This document shows, piece after piece, positions 16,322-26,316 of a stretch of 27,186 bases of DNA. The stretch's first letter is position 1, and every line of letters starts with the position of its first letter. Under the pieces are notes generated by a model, which had not been told where the DNA came from, did no database searches, and was given only the letters and a program-made list of their open reading frames with translations. The position numbers and the translations under genes are program-made. This DNA comes from an uncultured Mollicutes bacterium (GTDB taxonomy: Bacteria; Bacillota_I; Bacilli_A; RFN20; CAG-826): contig UQFQ01000017.1 of NCBI GenBank assembly GCA_900540395.1, positions 1 to 27,186 on the forward strand, written 5' to 3'.

Positions 16322-19300
16322 TTAGTCGATTGATTTATTAGTAATCATGCCTTCTGTATCAAGAGATTGCATATTTTCATATCTTGGGTCAGTATGATCA
16401 CTATTATCATCAACACCATTATCATGGATGCCAATGTATTGCTTTTTAACTTCAGCCATTCTTCCTAAAACATCGAAGTTAGTAAGAATTTCTTTTTCCT
16501 TATCTCTAGAGATTAAGCCTCTACCAGCAGGAATAAGTTTACCAGTAATAACATTTTCTTTTAAACCATGTAATGGGTCAGTCTTGCCTTTAATTGCAGC
16601 ATCGGTAAGAACACGAGTTGTTTCTTGGAAGGAAGCAGCTGATAAGAAAGAATCAGTTTCAAGAGCAGCCTTAGTAATACCAAGAATAAGAGGAGTTGCT
16701 ACTGCAGGACGTTTGCCAGCAAGTAAAGCGGTCTTATTATTCTTTGTAAATTCAGGAAGCGAAACTCTTGTTCCAGGAATCATATCAGTATCACCACTAT
16801 CAACAATTACAACTTTTCTTAACATTTGACGGACGATAACTTCAATGTGTTTATCGCTAATTGCGATACCTTGAACTCTATAAACTTTTTGAACTTCTTT
16901 AATAATGTAGTTTTCAACTGAACTTACATCACTAACTTCAAGAAGTTTCTTAGGAGAAATAGCACCTTCAGTAATCTTTCCACCATTTTTAATAGTGTCA
17001 CCAACTTTAACTCTAAGTCTTGCACCAAAGTTAGTTGGATAAGTTTTTTCTTCTAAATCATTTGTAACGGTAACAACATAGCTTCCGTTTTTATCTTCAA
17101 TCTTAGTGACTTTACCACTGATTTCAGAAATTGTTGCTTCACCTTTTGGATTTCTAGCTTCAAAAAGTTCTTGAACTCTAGGAAGACCTTGAGTGATATC
17201 TTCAGTTGTAGCAACACCACCTGAGTGGAATGTTCTCATGGTAAGTTGGGTACCAGGTTCACCAATTGATTGAGCAGCCATAATACCAACTGCTTCACCA
17301 ATCTCAACAAGTTTACCAGTAGCTAAGTTACGACCATAACAATGTTGACAGACACCATCTTTAGTTTGACAACCAAATAAGGATCTAATTTCAACTTCTT
17401 TAATACCTGCATCAACGATTTCTTTAGCAAGTTTTTCATCAATCATGGTATTGCCTTTAACAATTAATTCTCCACTATTTGGATTATAAATGTCGTGACA
17501 TGAGAAACGACCAACTAAACGATCTTCTAAAGAAACGATAACTTGATTTTGAGCGGTATTAATAATATCTTTGACGATTGTTCCATGATCAGTGTGACAA
17601 TCTTCTTCTCTAACAATAACGTCTTGAGAAACATCAACAAGTCTTCTTGTAAGATAACCAGAGTCAGCAGTTTTTAAAGCGGTATCAGCACCACCTTTTC
17701 TAGCACCATGGGTACCAGTAAAGAATTCTGCAACGTTAAGACCTTCACGGAAACAAGATTTAACAGGAAGTTCAATAGTATCACCAGATGTAGAAGCCAT
17801 AAGACCTCTCATACCCATAAGTTGAGCGAAGTTAGATTTACTACCTCTAGCGCCAGAGTTCCACATAATAAAGAGAGGATTTCTCTTATCTTTAGATAAA
17901 GTTTCTTGAACATCGTCAGCAACTTTACCATTAACTTGGTTCCAAACTTCAACAACTTTTGCATGTCTTTCAGCATCAGTTAAGAAACCTTTATCATAAA
18001 GTTTTTCAATGTGAGAGACACGAGCATCACCATCATTAATTAAACTATCTTTTTCTTTAACAACATAAATATCACTAATAGCAACAGTTAAGCCACTAAT
18101 TGTGGAATATTTATAACCTTGGTCTTTAATTTTATCAAGAACAGCACTTGTTTTTGTAGTTCCATAATCTTGATAGACTTGGTTAATAATTGCTGTAATT
18201 TGTTTTTTACCAATTGGTTCTTTAATTGCTTGAGCAGCAATATATTCAGGAATATTTGTACCTTTTTTGACAAAGAATTCAATCCTATTATGTTTTAAAT
18301 TTTCAGTTGATACATCGTTGATGTATGGGAAATCTGAAGGGAAAGCAAAGTTAAAGATAACTTTACCAACTGTTGTAATAAGATAAGAATCATTCATTTC
18401 TTCAGTAAATGAACTTCTCTTCATTTCTTTGCCTGGAATTGCGATTCTGTTATGTAAATGGATTTCTCCAAGTTCATAGCATTTATAACATTCATTAATA
18501 TCTTTAAAGACCTTGCCTTCCATAGAAGCAAAGTGACGATATTGTTTAGCTCTTTCTTCATCACCAAGTGATTCATATTTTGCAGCTTGTCTTAAGAAAT
18601 CTTCTTTACTAGCTTCAGTTGTTAAGTAGTAATTACCAATTAAGATATCTTGAGATGGGGTAACAATTGGTTTTCCATCTTTTGGAGCAAGAATATTGTT
18701 ACTTGCAAGCATTAAATCAAGAGCTTCTTCTTGAGCTGCCTTTGATAAAGGAACATGAACTGCCATTTGGTCACCATCGAAGTCGGCGTTAAATCCGGTA
18801 CAAACGAGTGGGTGAAGTCTGATTGCTCTTCCTTCAACAAGGATTGGTTGGAAAGCTTGGATACCAAGTCTATGTAATGTTGGAGCACGGTTTAATAAAA
18901 CTGGGTGTTCAGAAATAATCTTTTCGACAACATCGTAGACATCGCTATCTTTAGCATCAATCTTTTTATCAGCTTGTCTATGTAATAAGCATTTGCCTTC
19001 TTTAATTAAAACAGCAGCAATGTATGGTCTAAGTAAATTAATAGCCATTTCTCTTGGGAGACCGCATTGATACATTTTTAAAGTTGGACCAATAGCGATA
19101 ACGGAACGACCAGAATAGTCGACTCTCTTACCAAGTAAGTTTTGTCTAAATCTACCTTGTTTACCTTTTAAAGCACCACTTAATGATTTAAGAGGTCTGC
19201 CATTTGGACCGGTAACTGGTTTACCATTTCTTCTACCATTATCAATTAAAGCGTCAACAGCTTCTTGGAGCATTCTCTTTTCGTTCATTAAAATAACGTA

Positions 19301-20308
19301 AGGAGCACCAAGATCAATTAACTTTTTAAGACGATTATTACGAGTAATAATTCTTCTATATAAATCGTTTAAATCACTGGTTGCGAATCTACCACCATCA
19401 AGTTGAAGCATTGGTCTAAGATCTGGTGGTATAACTGGTAATGCATCTAAAATCATCCATTCAGGTTTATTGTTGGATTTTCTAAATGCATCTAAAACTT
19501 CAAGTCTTTTGATGAGTTTTTGACGTTTTTGTCCGCTAGAATTTTTGATTTCTTTGCTGACTTTAGTGAATTCGCCTTCAACTAAAACATCATTTCCTTC
19601 TTCATCTTTAACTTTAACATCATTAATTTGAACTTCTTTTAAAAGTCTTTTGATAGCTTCAGCACCTTCTCCAAATTCTGCTCCAGTATGTTCAGAGATA
19701 AACTCTGCACAAGAGAAGAAATCAAATGGATCGTTAGGATTATGTAATCTTTCTAAAAGTTCACTTGCTTTTGTATGTTCAAAAGAATCTTTATCTAAAG
19801 TTTCATCAATTTCTTTAATAGCGGTTGTAAAAGTTTCTCTACCAATTCTATCGTCTAAGAATTGTTTGTAATATAAGCTCTTACAAGTACCTGGATTTAA
19901 ACAAATATGAGCACTGAAATAAATAACTTCTTCAAGTGCTTTAGGGCTAACATCAAGGACAAGACCCATTCTTGATGGAATACCCTTTAAATACCAAATA
20001 TGTGAACAAGGTGAAGCAAGTTCAATGTGGCCCATTCTTTCTCTTCTAACTTCTTTAGAAATGACTTCAACGCCACATTTTTCACAAACTACACCTGCAT
20101 ATCTAATCTTTTTATATTTACCACAATGACATTCATAGTCTTTGCTAGGTCCAAAGATTTTTTCACAGAAGAGACCATCCATTTCTGGTTTTTGGCTTCG
20201 ATAGTTAATGGTTTCAGGTTTTGTAACTTCACCATGAGACCATTCTCTAATTTTTTCAGGAGATGCTAGACCAACTTTAATGCTAGCTAATTTTTCAACA
20301 TCAAACAC
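16322..20308 (-). CDS. rpoC: DNA-directed RNA polymerase subunit beta'
   Basis: 1328 residues, a normal Firmicutes length. It forms the RNA polymerase clamp and half of the active site. Visible landmarks are the N-terminal zinc ribbon (C-H-C-G-K ... C-E-K-C-G, about residues 58-80), the catalytic metal loop NADFDGDQMA (about 505), the second zinc site (C-H-T-D-H ... C-Q-T-K-D-G-V-C-Q-H-C, about 890-985) and the GEPGTQLTMRTFH motif. Translation begins at GTG (20306-20308), with GGGAGGA about 9 bases upstream. It lies 18 bp after rpoB, co-transcribed, and is followed by a strong terminator. Confidence 0.98.
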   Translation of the reverse strand: MFDVEKLASIKVGLASPEKIREWSHGEVTKPETINYRSQKPEMDGLFCEKIFGPSKDYECHCGKYKKIRYAGVVCEKCGVEVISKEVRRERMGHIELASPCSHIWYLKGIPSRMGLVLDVSPKALEEVIYFSAHICLNPGTCKSLYYKQFLDDRIGRETFTTAIKEIDETLDKDSFEHTKASELLERLHNPNDPFDFFSCAEFISEHTGAEFGEGAEAIKRLLKEVQINDVKVKDEEGNDVLVEGEFTKVSKEIKNSSGQKRQKLIKRLEVLDAFRKSNNKPEWMILDALPVIPPDLRPMLQLDGGRFATSDLNDLYRRIITRNNRLKKLIDLGAPYVILMNEKRMLQEAVDALIDNGRRNGKPVTGPNGRPLKSLSGALKGKQGRFRQNLLGKRVDYSGRSVIAIGPTLKMYQCGLPREMAINLLRPYIAAVLIKEGKCLLHRQADKKIDAKDSDVYDVVEKIISEHPVLLNRAPTLHRLGIQAFQPILVEGRAIRLHPLVCTGFNADFDGDQMAVHVPLSKAAQEEALDLMLASNNILAPKDGKPIVTPSQDILIGNYYLTTEASKEDFLRQAAKYESLGDEERAKQYRHFASMEGKVFKDINECYKCYELGEIHLHNRIAIPGKEMKRSSFTEEMNDSYLITTVGKVIFNFAFPSDFPYINDVSTENLKHNRIEFFVKKGTNIPEYIAAQAIKEPIGKKQITAIINQVYQDYGTTKTSAVLDKIKDQGYKYSTISGLTVAISDIYVVKEKDSLINDGDARVSHIEKLYDKGFLTDAERHAKVVEVWNQVNGKVADDVQETLSKDKRNPLFIMWNSGARGSKSNFAQLMGMRGLMASTSGDTIELPVKSCFREGLNVAEFFTGTHGARKGGADTALKTADSGYLTRRLVDVSQDVIVREEDCHTDHGTIVKDIINTAQNQVIVSLEDRLVGRFSCHDIYNPNSGELIVKGNTMIDEKLAKEIVDAGIKEVEIRSLFGCQTKDGVCQHCYGRNLATGKLVEIGEAVGIMAAQSIGEPGTQLTMRTFHSGGVATTEDITQGLPRVQELFEARNPKGEATISEISGKVTKIEDKNGSYVVTVTNDLEEKTYPTNFGARLRVKVGDTIKNGGKITEGAISPKKLLEVSDVSSVENYIIKEVQKVYRVQGIAISDKHIEVIVRQMLRKVVIVDSGDTDMIPGTRVSLPEFTKNNKTALLAGKRPAVATPLILGITKAALETDSFLSAASFQETTRVLTDAAIKGKTDPLHGLKENVITGKLIPAGRGLISRDKEKEILTNFDVLGRMAEVKKQYIGIHDNGVDDNSDHTDPRYENMQSLDTEGMITNKSID

Positions 20309-20326
20309 AGTATTTTCCTCCCTTAA

Positions 20327-23300
20327 TTAATTAAATAAGTCATCTATTGTATCTTCACCAGTGAAACTAGATGTAGTATCGTCTTCTTCAAGTAAACTTG
20401 TTCTTTCACTAGAAGATTCTCTACCTAAATTTCTAAGTGACGTCATTGAACGTTGCTCTTCTTGTTGAGTTTGTCTAGCAAGAGAATCCATATCGACAAT
20501 CTTGCCATCTTTTGAGAAGAGTTCAACATCCATGCCTAGACCCATAAGTTCTTTGGTTAAGACCTTAAATGCTTCTGGGATTGATGGTTTTGGAAGAGGT
20601 CTGCCTTTAATAATTGATTCATAAGCTTTTCTTCTACCAACACGATCATCAGATTTGATGGTCATCATTTCTTGGAGAATATTTGCAGCACCATATGCTT
20701 CAAGAGCCCAAACTTCCATTTCACCAAATCTTTGTCCACCATTTTGAGCTTTACCACCAAGAGGTTGTTGTGTAACCATGGAGTAAGGTCCAGTAGCACG
20801 AGCGTGAAGTTTATCATCAACCATGTGGACAAGTTTAATCATGTACATGACACCGACATTAATTCTGTCGTCAAATTTTTCACCAGTTCTACCATCGTAA
20901 AGGGTATATTTACCATCACTTGGCATATTGGCTTCTTTCATCATTTGCATGATTTCATCGTTTGAAATACCATCGAAAACAGGGGTAGCAATCTTAAGTC
21001 CGCCAAGGGCTTTACAAGCCATACCTAAATGGACTTCAAGAATTTGACCAATATTCATACGGGATGGAACACCTTGTGGGTTTAATAAAATATCAACTGG
21101 GGTACCATCTGGTAAGAATGGCATATCTTCAACAGGAACAATTCTTGAAATAACACCTTTGTTACCATGTCTTCCAGACATCTTATCACCTTCAGAGATT
21201 TTTCTCTTTTGAGCGACATAGACTCTAACTTTAATGTTAACACCTGGAGATAATTCATCTTTGTTTTCTCTTGTAAAGACTTTAACGTCTAAAACAGTAC
21301 CAGCTCCACCGTGAGGAACTCTTAATGATGTATCTTTACCATCTTTGGATTTGTCACCAAAAATAGCATCAAGAAGTTTTTGATCTGGTGAAGGTTCGCT
21401 AGCTCCTTTTGGAGTAACTTTACCAACAAGAATATCGCCTTCTTTAACATCGGTACCTGGATAAACAATACCTCTTTCATCAAGATGTGCTTTAGCATCA
21501 AGTCCAATGTTAGGAACATCTGGGGTCAAATATTCTTTTCCATTTTTAGTATCTCTAAATTCAATTTCATAACTTTCGATATGAATTGTGGTATAAACAT
21601 CATCCTTGACAAGTCTTTCACTCATGATGACAGCGTCTTCATAGTTAAGACCTTCCCAAGTCATAAAAGCAACAACAACGTTTTGACCAAGAGCAAGGTC
21701 GCCATTATCCATAGAAGGACCATCAGCAATAAGTTGTCCTTTTTCAACTTTTTGTCCAACTTTAACAATGCTCTTTTGGTTAATACAAGTACCATTGTTA
21801 CTTCTTTCATATTTTTGGAGGTGATATGTTCTTTCACCTTCTTCTTCTTTTACTCTAATCTCAAGAGCATCAGTATATGTGACAATACCACTATTAACTG
21901 CGATAACAGCAAGACCACAGTCATGAGCAATCTTATGTTCAAGACCTGTTCCAACAAATGGAGCATGTGGTTTTAAAAGTGGTAAAGCTTGTCTTTGCAT
22001 GTTAGCACCCATAAGTGCACGGGTGTTATCATCGTTTTCAAGGAATGGAATACAAGCTGCTGCAACAGAAACGATTTGCATTGGTGATTCATCAATGTAA
22101 TCGACATCTTTTCTATCAGCAAGAATGTTTTCTCCATTATAACGAGCAACGATTTTATCGTTAGCAAGTTTATGATCAACAATATCTTCTTTAGTTGCTT
22201 GAGCAATAACATGGTTATTTTCTTCATCAGCACTTAAATAAACTGTTTTTTCTAAGATATTGCCAGTTTCTTTATCAACTAATCTATATGGAGTTTCAAT
22301 AAATCCATACTTATTAATTTTTGCATAGGTAGCAAGGTTATTAATTAAACCAATGTTTTGTCCTTCAGGTGTTTCAATAGGACAAATTCTACCATAGTGA
22401 GTAAAGTGAACATCACGGACTTCCATACTTGCTCTATCACGGGTTAATCCACCAGGACCTAAAGCTGAAATTCTACGTTTATTAGCAAGTTCAGCAAGAG
22501 GATTGGTTTGATCCATGAATTGAGAAAGTTGAGATGATGAGAAGAATTCACGAATGGCACTAGCAAGTGGCTTAATATTGATTAAAGATTTTGGAGAATC
22601 TTTAGTTTCAGTACCGGTTGTAACACTCATTTTTTGAGTGATATTTTTTGCCATCTTGGTAAGACCAATTCTAAATTGAGTTTGAATAAGTTCACCAACA
22701 CATCTAATACGTCTATTGGATAAGTTATCAATATCATCGACATTTCCAAAACCATCGATTAAATTCATAAAATAGCTAAAAATTGCGATCATATCGCTAA
22801 CTGTAACTCTACTAACTGTTAAGTTAAGATCAGTACCAATGACATTTGCAACAACATCTTTTTTATCGCTTGTATAAACTTTGACCATATTAACTGAGCC
22901 AAATTCATCAAGCTTTTTATTGATGTTGAGATCATATCTATGAGCACCATTTTCGAAGAATTCTTCATCTTGAAGTTCATCGACCATTTCTTTTGTTAAA
23001 AGGGTGCCTTTTGTATATTTAATTTCACCTTCAGCACTTACAAGATTTTCAGCTAAAATTCTATTTTCAAGTCTATTGTAAATGCCAAGTTTTTTAGCAT
23101 ATTTAAATCTACCAGCACGACCTAAATCATATCTTTTTGCATCAAAGAATTTTTGAATTAAGAAAGTATGAACACCTTCATCGGTAATAGGTTCACCTGG
23201 TTTTAATTTTCTAAAGATTTCTTTTAAAGCTTTTAAAGAAGTTTTTGTATCTTGATCTTTTAATAAGGTAAGTCTTAAACACTCTCTATCACCAAAAAGA

Positions 23301-23929
23301 GCTAAAATATCTTCGTCTTTTTCAATGCCTAAAGCTTTGAGTAAAATTGAAGCTGGCATTTTTCTTTGACGTTCGATTCTAACCCATAAATAACCTTTGA
23401 CATCGCTTTCAAATTCAAGCCATGTACCACGGGTTGGAATTAAGTCAGCGTTATAAATATATTTACCAAATTTTGTATCAAAAGTTTTGGATAAATAAGC
23501 TCCTGGAGATCTAACAATTTGAGAAACGATAACTCTTTCAGCACCATTGACAATAAAAGTACCACTTTCAGTCATGAGAGGAATATCGCCCATAAAAACA
23601 TCACTATCAACAAATTCACCAGTTTGTTTAAAAAGTAAACGTAAATTGACAGTTAATGGTGCGCTATAAGTTAAATCTTTCTCTTTACACTCTAAATATG
23701 TATGTTTAGGAGCGTCAAGACGGAATGAGTTGTAAACAATAGACATAGTTCCACCATAGTTATCAATTGGAAATACATCTTTAAAGACCTCATCAATTCC
23801 ATCTTTTAGGAAGTTTTTATAAGATTCGGTTTGGATTTCAACAAGATATGGTAATTCAAGATTACCGCTAATCTTAGAGAAATTTATACGATCATTGTTA
23901 ATCTTTGGATAATCCTTATAAGATTTCAT
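20327..23929 (-). CDS. rpoB: DNA-directed RNA polymerase subunit beta
   Basis: 1200 residues. The catalytic beta subunit, which also forms the rifampicin pocket. The rifampicin region (about residues 460-520) reads SSQLSQFMDQTNPL and then A-N-K-R-R-I-S-A-L-G-P-G-G. The residue equivalent to E. coli His526 is Asn483 (codon AAT at 22481-22483); Gln513, Asp516 and Ser531 equivalents are conserved. The C-terminal KMSGRHGNKG and QPLGGKAQNGGQRFGEMEVWALEAYGA signatures are present. ATG with an AGAAGGAG ribosome binding site. It lies 15 bp after the methyltransferase gene and 18 bp before rpoC. Confidence 0.98.
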   Translation of the reverse strand: MKSYKDYPKINNDRINFSKISGNLELPYLVEIQTESYKNFLKDGIDEVFKDVFPIDNYGGTMSIVYNSFRLDAPKHTYLECKEKDLTYSAPLTVNLRLLFKQTGEFVDSDVFMGDIPLMTESGTFIVNGAERVIVSQIVRSPGAYLSKTFDTKFGKYIYNADLIPTRGTWLEFESDVKGYLWVRIERQRKMPASILLKALGIEKDEDILALFGDRECLRLTLLKDQDTKTSLKALKEIFRKLKPGEPITDEGVHTFLIQKFFDAKRYDLGRAGRFKYAKKLGIYNRLENRILAENLVSAEGEIKYTKGTLLTKEMVDELQDEEFFENGAHRYDLNINKKLDEFGSVNMVKVYTSDKKDVVANVIGTDLNLTVSRVTVSDMIAIFSYFMNLIDGFGNVDDIDNLSNRRIRCVGELIQTQFRIGLTKMAKNITQKMSVTTGTETKDSPKSLINIKPLASAIREFFSSSQLSQFMDQTNPLAELANKRRISALGPGGLTRDRASMEVRDVHFTHYGRICPIETPEGQNIGLINNLATYAKINKYGFIETPYRLVDKETGNILEKTVYLSADEENNHVIAQATKEDIVDHKLANDKIVARYNGENILADRKDVDYIDESPMQIVSVAAACIPFLENDDNTRALMGANMQRQALPLLKPHAPFVGTGLEHKIAHDCGLAVIAVNSGIVTYTDALEIRVKEEEGERTYHLQKYERSNNGTCINQKSIVKVGQKVEKGQLIADGPSMDNGDLALGQNVVVAFMTWEGLNYEDAVIMSERLVKDDVYTTIHIESYEIEFRDTKNGKEYLTPDVPNIGLDAKAHLDERGIVYPGTDVKEGDILVGKVTPKGASEPSPDQKLLDAIFGDKSKDGKDTSLRVPHGGAGTVLDVKVFTRENKDELSPGVNIKVRVYVAQKRKISEGDKMSGRHGNKGVISRIVPVEDMPFLPDGTPVDILLNPQGVPSRMNIGQILEVHLGMACKALGGLKIATPVFDGISNDEIMQMMKEANMPSDGKYTLYDGRTGEKFDDRINVGVMYMIKLVHMVDDKLHARATGPYSMVTQQPLGGKAQNGGQRFGEMEVWALEAYGAANILQEMMTIKSDDRVGRRKAYESIIKGRPLPKPSIPEAFKVLTKELMGLGMDVELFSKDGKIVDMDSLARQTQQEEQRSMTSLRNLGRESSSERTSLLEEDDTTSSFTGEDTIDDLFN

Positions 23930-23944
23930 CTAATACTTCTCCTT

Positions 23945-24535
23945 CTACAAACATTCGATAACGAAATACCCTTTTTCTTTATCTATAATCTCTACAGAGT
24001 TAAATAAAGTTTTAAGATACTCCATATGGGAATAGGCTCCTTTATCTTTACGAATGACTAGATATAGTTTCCCCTTTTCATTTAAATGTTCCTTACTATC
24101 TTTATATAGTTTATAGATTTTTTCTTTGCCAATAGAGATAGGCGGATTAAACACTATAAAATCAAACGTCCCATTTAATAATAAGTAGCCGTCACTTAGA
24201 GAGCATTTACCATCCAAATCGTATTGCCTTAAGTTTCTACTAGTTAGTTCTACACATTTAGGATTAACGTCAGAAAATGTAATATCAATCTTATCTTTTA
24301 AAAATAATTTAAGGGTGATACCAACAGTTCCATATCCGCATCCAAGGTCAAGAACTTTACCATATAAGTTTTGTGATAAAAGAGTTTTTGCAAAGAATAA
24401 ACTTCCTTTATCAACTGCCTTATTAGAGAAGACTCCTGAGTCAGAAATTAATGAAATTTCTTTATCAAAAACCACAAAATTAATCAGCCTTTCATGGCTT
24501 TTTAACTCAGGATCATAGACAAAATAGTGGCTCAT
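23945..24535 (-). CDS. RsmC/YbxB-like class I SAM-dependent methyltransferase
   Basis: 196 residues. SAM-binding motif I VLDLGCGYGTVGI (about residues 60-73) and the N6/N2-methyltransferase motif IV F-N-P-P-I (about 133) identify the RsmC family, whose founding member methylates 16S rRNA G1207. The single-domain length matches B. subtilis YbxB, which occupies the same place between rplL and rpoB, so synteny supports the call. The ribosome binding site (AGAAGAAG) is weak, and the gene starts just past an attenuator hairpin, so expression is probably lower than for the ribosomal proteins. The exact target nucleotide is not shown by the sequence. Confidence 0.85.
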   Translation of the reverse strand: MSHYFVYDPELKSHERLINFVVFDKEISLISDSGVFSNKAVDKGSLFFAKTLLSQNLYGKVLDLGCGYGTVGITLKLFLKDKIDITFSDVNPKCVELTSRNLRQYDLDGKCSLSDGYLLLNGTFDFIVFNPPISIGKEKIYKLYKDSKEHLNEKGKLYLVIRKDKGAYSHMEYLKTLFNSVEIIDKEKGYFVIECL

Positions 24536-24554
24536 TTCTTCTTCTATAAATAGG

Positions 24555-24584
24555 CAAAAACCTGCCCTATAAGCTAGAGCAGGT
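24555..24584 (-). terminator. Attenuator/terminator between rplL and the methyltransferase-rpoBC genes
   Basis: On the minus strand ACCTGCTC / GGGCAGGT forms an 8-bp stem (one G-T pair) with a 9-nt loop, followed by T5-G. An intergenic attenuator at this position is a known way to make ribosomal protein L7/L12 more abundant than RNA polymerase subunits. Partial read-through into rpoB is expected. Confidence 0.75.
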
Positions 24585-24607
24585 ATTTAATTCTCGTTTA
24601 GTTAAAA

Positions 24608-24979
24608 CTATTTAATTTCAACTTGAGCACCAGCAGCTTCTAATGCTTTCTTGTGTTCTTCTGCTTCAACAGGTGAAATGTGTTCTTTAACAACACTTGG
24701 AGCAGCATCAACGAGTTTCTTAGCATCCATTAAGCCTAAACCGGTGATTGCTTGGACAGCTTTGATGGTAGCAACTTTGTTCATACCACAAGCTTTTAAA
24801 GTTAAAGTAACTTCAGTTGGTCCTTTCTTTTCTTCTTCAGCTGGAGCAGCAGCTGCAGCAACTGGAGCAGCAGCGGTAACACCAAATTCTTCTTCGATAG
24901 CTTTGACGAGATCATTTAATTCAACAACTGTCATTTCTTTAACAGCAGCGATAATTTCTTCATTTGTTAATTTTGCCAT
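24608..24979 (-). CDS. rplL: 50S ribosomal protein L7/L12
   Basis: 123 residues. An N-terminal dimerisation helix, an Ala/Pro-rich hinge (about residues 36-50, A-A-A-P-V-A-A-A-A-A-P-A) and the C-terminal factor-binding domain with 'ITGLGLMDAKKLV'. It is the multi-copy stalk protein that recruits translation GTPases and binds L10. GGAGGAT ribosome binding site. It follows rplJ by 32 bp, and an attenuator hairpin lies just after it. Confidence 0.97.
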   Translation of the reverse strand: MAKLTNEEIIAAVKEMTVVELNDLVKAIEEEFGVTAAAPVAAAAAPAEEEKKGPTEVTLTLKACGMNKVATIKAVQAITGLGLMDAKKLVDAAPSVVKEHISPVEAEEHKKALEAAGAQVEIK

Positions 24980-25011
24980 TTTTCAATCCTCCATTTAATA
25001 ATAAGCAAATT

Positions 25012-25500
25012 TTATTTCTTTTCGGCAACTTGGCTTAAAGAGTAAGCTAAGTTTCTCATTGGGGCTTGTAATACGCTTAATAACATAGAAACAAGACCTT
25101 CTTTTGATGGTAATGCAGCAATTGTTTTAACATAATCTGCGTCGCATACCTTGTTTTCGATGATGCCGCCTTTAATTGAGAATGCATCATACTGTTTAGC
25201 AAATTTTGCAACTGCCTTTAATGAACCATTGGTGTAATCTTCACAGAAGATAAACATGTTTGGTCCAGTAAGGTATTGATCAAAATCTTTGTGGTCAAGA
25301 GTATCAGCTGCTCTAGTAACAAGAGTATTCTTGTAAACTGTTGCAACAGCATTCTTTTCTCTTAAAGTCTTTCTTAATGAAGTAATTTCATCAACAGTAA
25401 GTCCGCGGTATTCGCAAACTACTGTTGCTGAATTGGATTTCATTAAGTCGGTAACTTCATTAACCACAGTTTCTTTTTGCTTTAAGATACTTTGATTCAT
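25012..25500 (-). CDS. rplJ: 50S ribosomal protein L10
   Basis: 162 residues. It anchors the L7/L12 stalk to 23S rRNA. Typical landmarks are 'VVNEVTDLMKSNSATVVCEYRGLTV'-like N-terminus, 'LRKTLRE', 'VYKNTLV' and the C-terminal 'PMRNLAYSLSQVAEKK' helix that binds L7/L12 dimers. The ATG is preceded by a strong AGGGAGGT ribosome binding site (25506-25513), and upstream is the L10 leader RNA through which the L10-L7/L12 complex represses its own synthesis. Confidence 0.97.
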   Translation of the reverse strand: MNQSILKQKETVVNEVTDLMKSNSATVVCEYRGLTVDEITSLRKTLREKNAVATVYKNTLVTRAADTLDHKDFDQYLTGPNMFIFCEDYTNGSLKAVAKFAKQYDAFSIKGGIIENKVCDADYVKTIAALPSKEGLVSMLLSVLQAPMRNLAYSLSQVAEKK

Positions 25501-25518
25501 CTTTTACCTCCCTAATAT

Positions 25519-25618
25519 ATTTCGAGGCCAAATATACTTGAGGATCTTTATATTAAGTTTACCTCGGTAACATAATTAAGACTTACGTCCGTTACTGTCT
25601 ATGGTATATTTTGCCTTC
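25519..25618 (-). ncRNA. Ribosomal protein L10 leader (cis-regulatory RNA)
   Basis: The minus strand contains the conserved core CATAGACAGTAAC, then a GGAC-GUAA-GUC hairpin, UUAAU and GUUACCGAGGU, where GUAAC pairs with GUUAC. The distal GGCCUCG (25523-25529) can close onto CCGAGG. This is the layout of the Firmicutes L10 leader. A second CCUC in GAUCCUCA (about 25541-25548) could compete for the same GAGG, suggesting alternative pairings. The L10(L7/L12) complex is expected to bind here to repress rplJL. Confidence 0.88.
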
Positions 25619-25626
25619 TAAACTAA

Positions 25627-26301
25627 TTAATATTGAACTTTAATGGATGGTCCCATTGTTGTATGGATTGAACAAGATAAGATGTAATTTCCTTTAACAA
25701 CAGCAGGTCTAACCTTGATGATTTGGTTGATGAGAGTTGTAACGTTTTCTTCGAGTTTATCAACATCGAAACTGCATTTTCCAACAGCAACGTTGACGTT
25801 TCCATCTTTATCAGCTCTGTATTCAACTTTACCAGCTTTAAGTTCTTTAATCATTTTTGCGATATCTGGTCCAACGGTACCAGTTTTTGGGTTTGGCATT
25901 AAGCCTTTAGGACCTAAAACTCTACCATTCTTACCGATTTCGCCCATCATTTCTGGAGTAGCACACATTACATCGAAATCAAACCATTTTTCTCCAACGA
26001 TTTTTTCGAGTAATTCTTTACCACCAGCATAATCTGCGCCAGCTTCTTTAGCAGCATCAACTTTTGATGTAATAGCAACAACTCTAACATTTTTACCAGT
26101 TCCTGCTGGAAGAATAACTGTACCTCTAACTTGTTGATCAGCTTTCTTAGTGTTGATGTTTAATTTCATTGATACGCCAACAGTTGAATCGAACTTTGTA
26201 ACAGAAGTTTGCTTTACTAATTCACAAGCTTCGTGAACGCTATAAACTTTGTTTTTGTCGATTAATTTAAGGGCTGCTTGATATTTCTTTCCGTGTTTCA
26301 T
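25627..26301 (-). CDS. rplA: 50S ribosomal protein L1
   Basis: 224 residues, the usual length. It forms the L1 stalk that handles exiting tRNA and, in many bacteria, represses its own operon by binding the rplK leader. The signature 'GRVLGPKGLMPNPKTGTV' (about residues 123-145) and 'KTSVTKFDSTV...LN' N-terminal RNA-binding strand are present. ATG with GGAGGGT ribosome binding site. It lies 15 bp after rplK. Confidence 0.97.
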   Translation of the reverse strand: MKHGKKYQAALKLIDKNKVYSVHEACELVKQTSVTKFDSTVGVSMKLNINTKKADQQVRGTVILPAGTGKNVRVVAITSKVDAAKEAGADYAGGKELLEKIVGEKWFDFDVMCATPEMMGEIGKNGRVLGPKGLMPNPKTGTVGPDIAKMIKELKAGKVEYRADKDGNVNVAVGKCSFDVDKLEENVTTLINQIIKVRPAVVKGNYILSCSIHTTMGPSIKVQY

Positions 26302-26316
26302 TTACTTACCCTCCAA

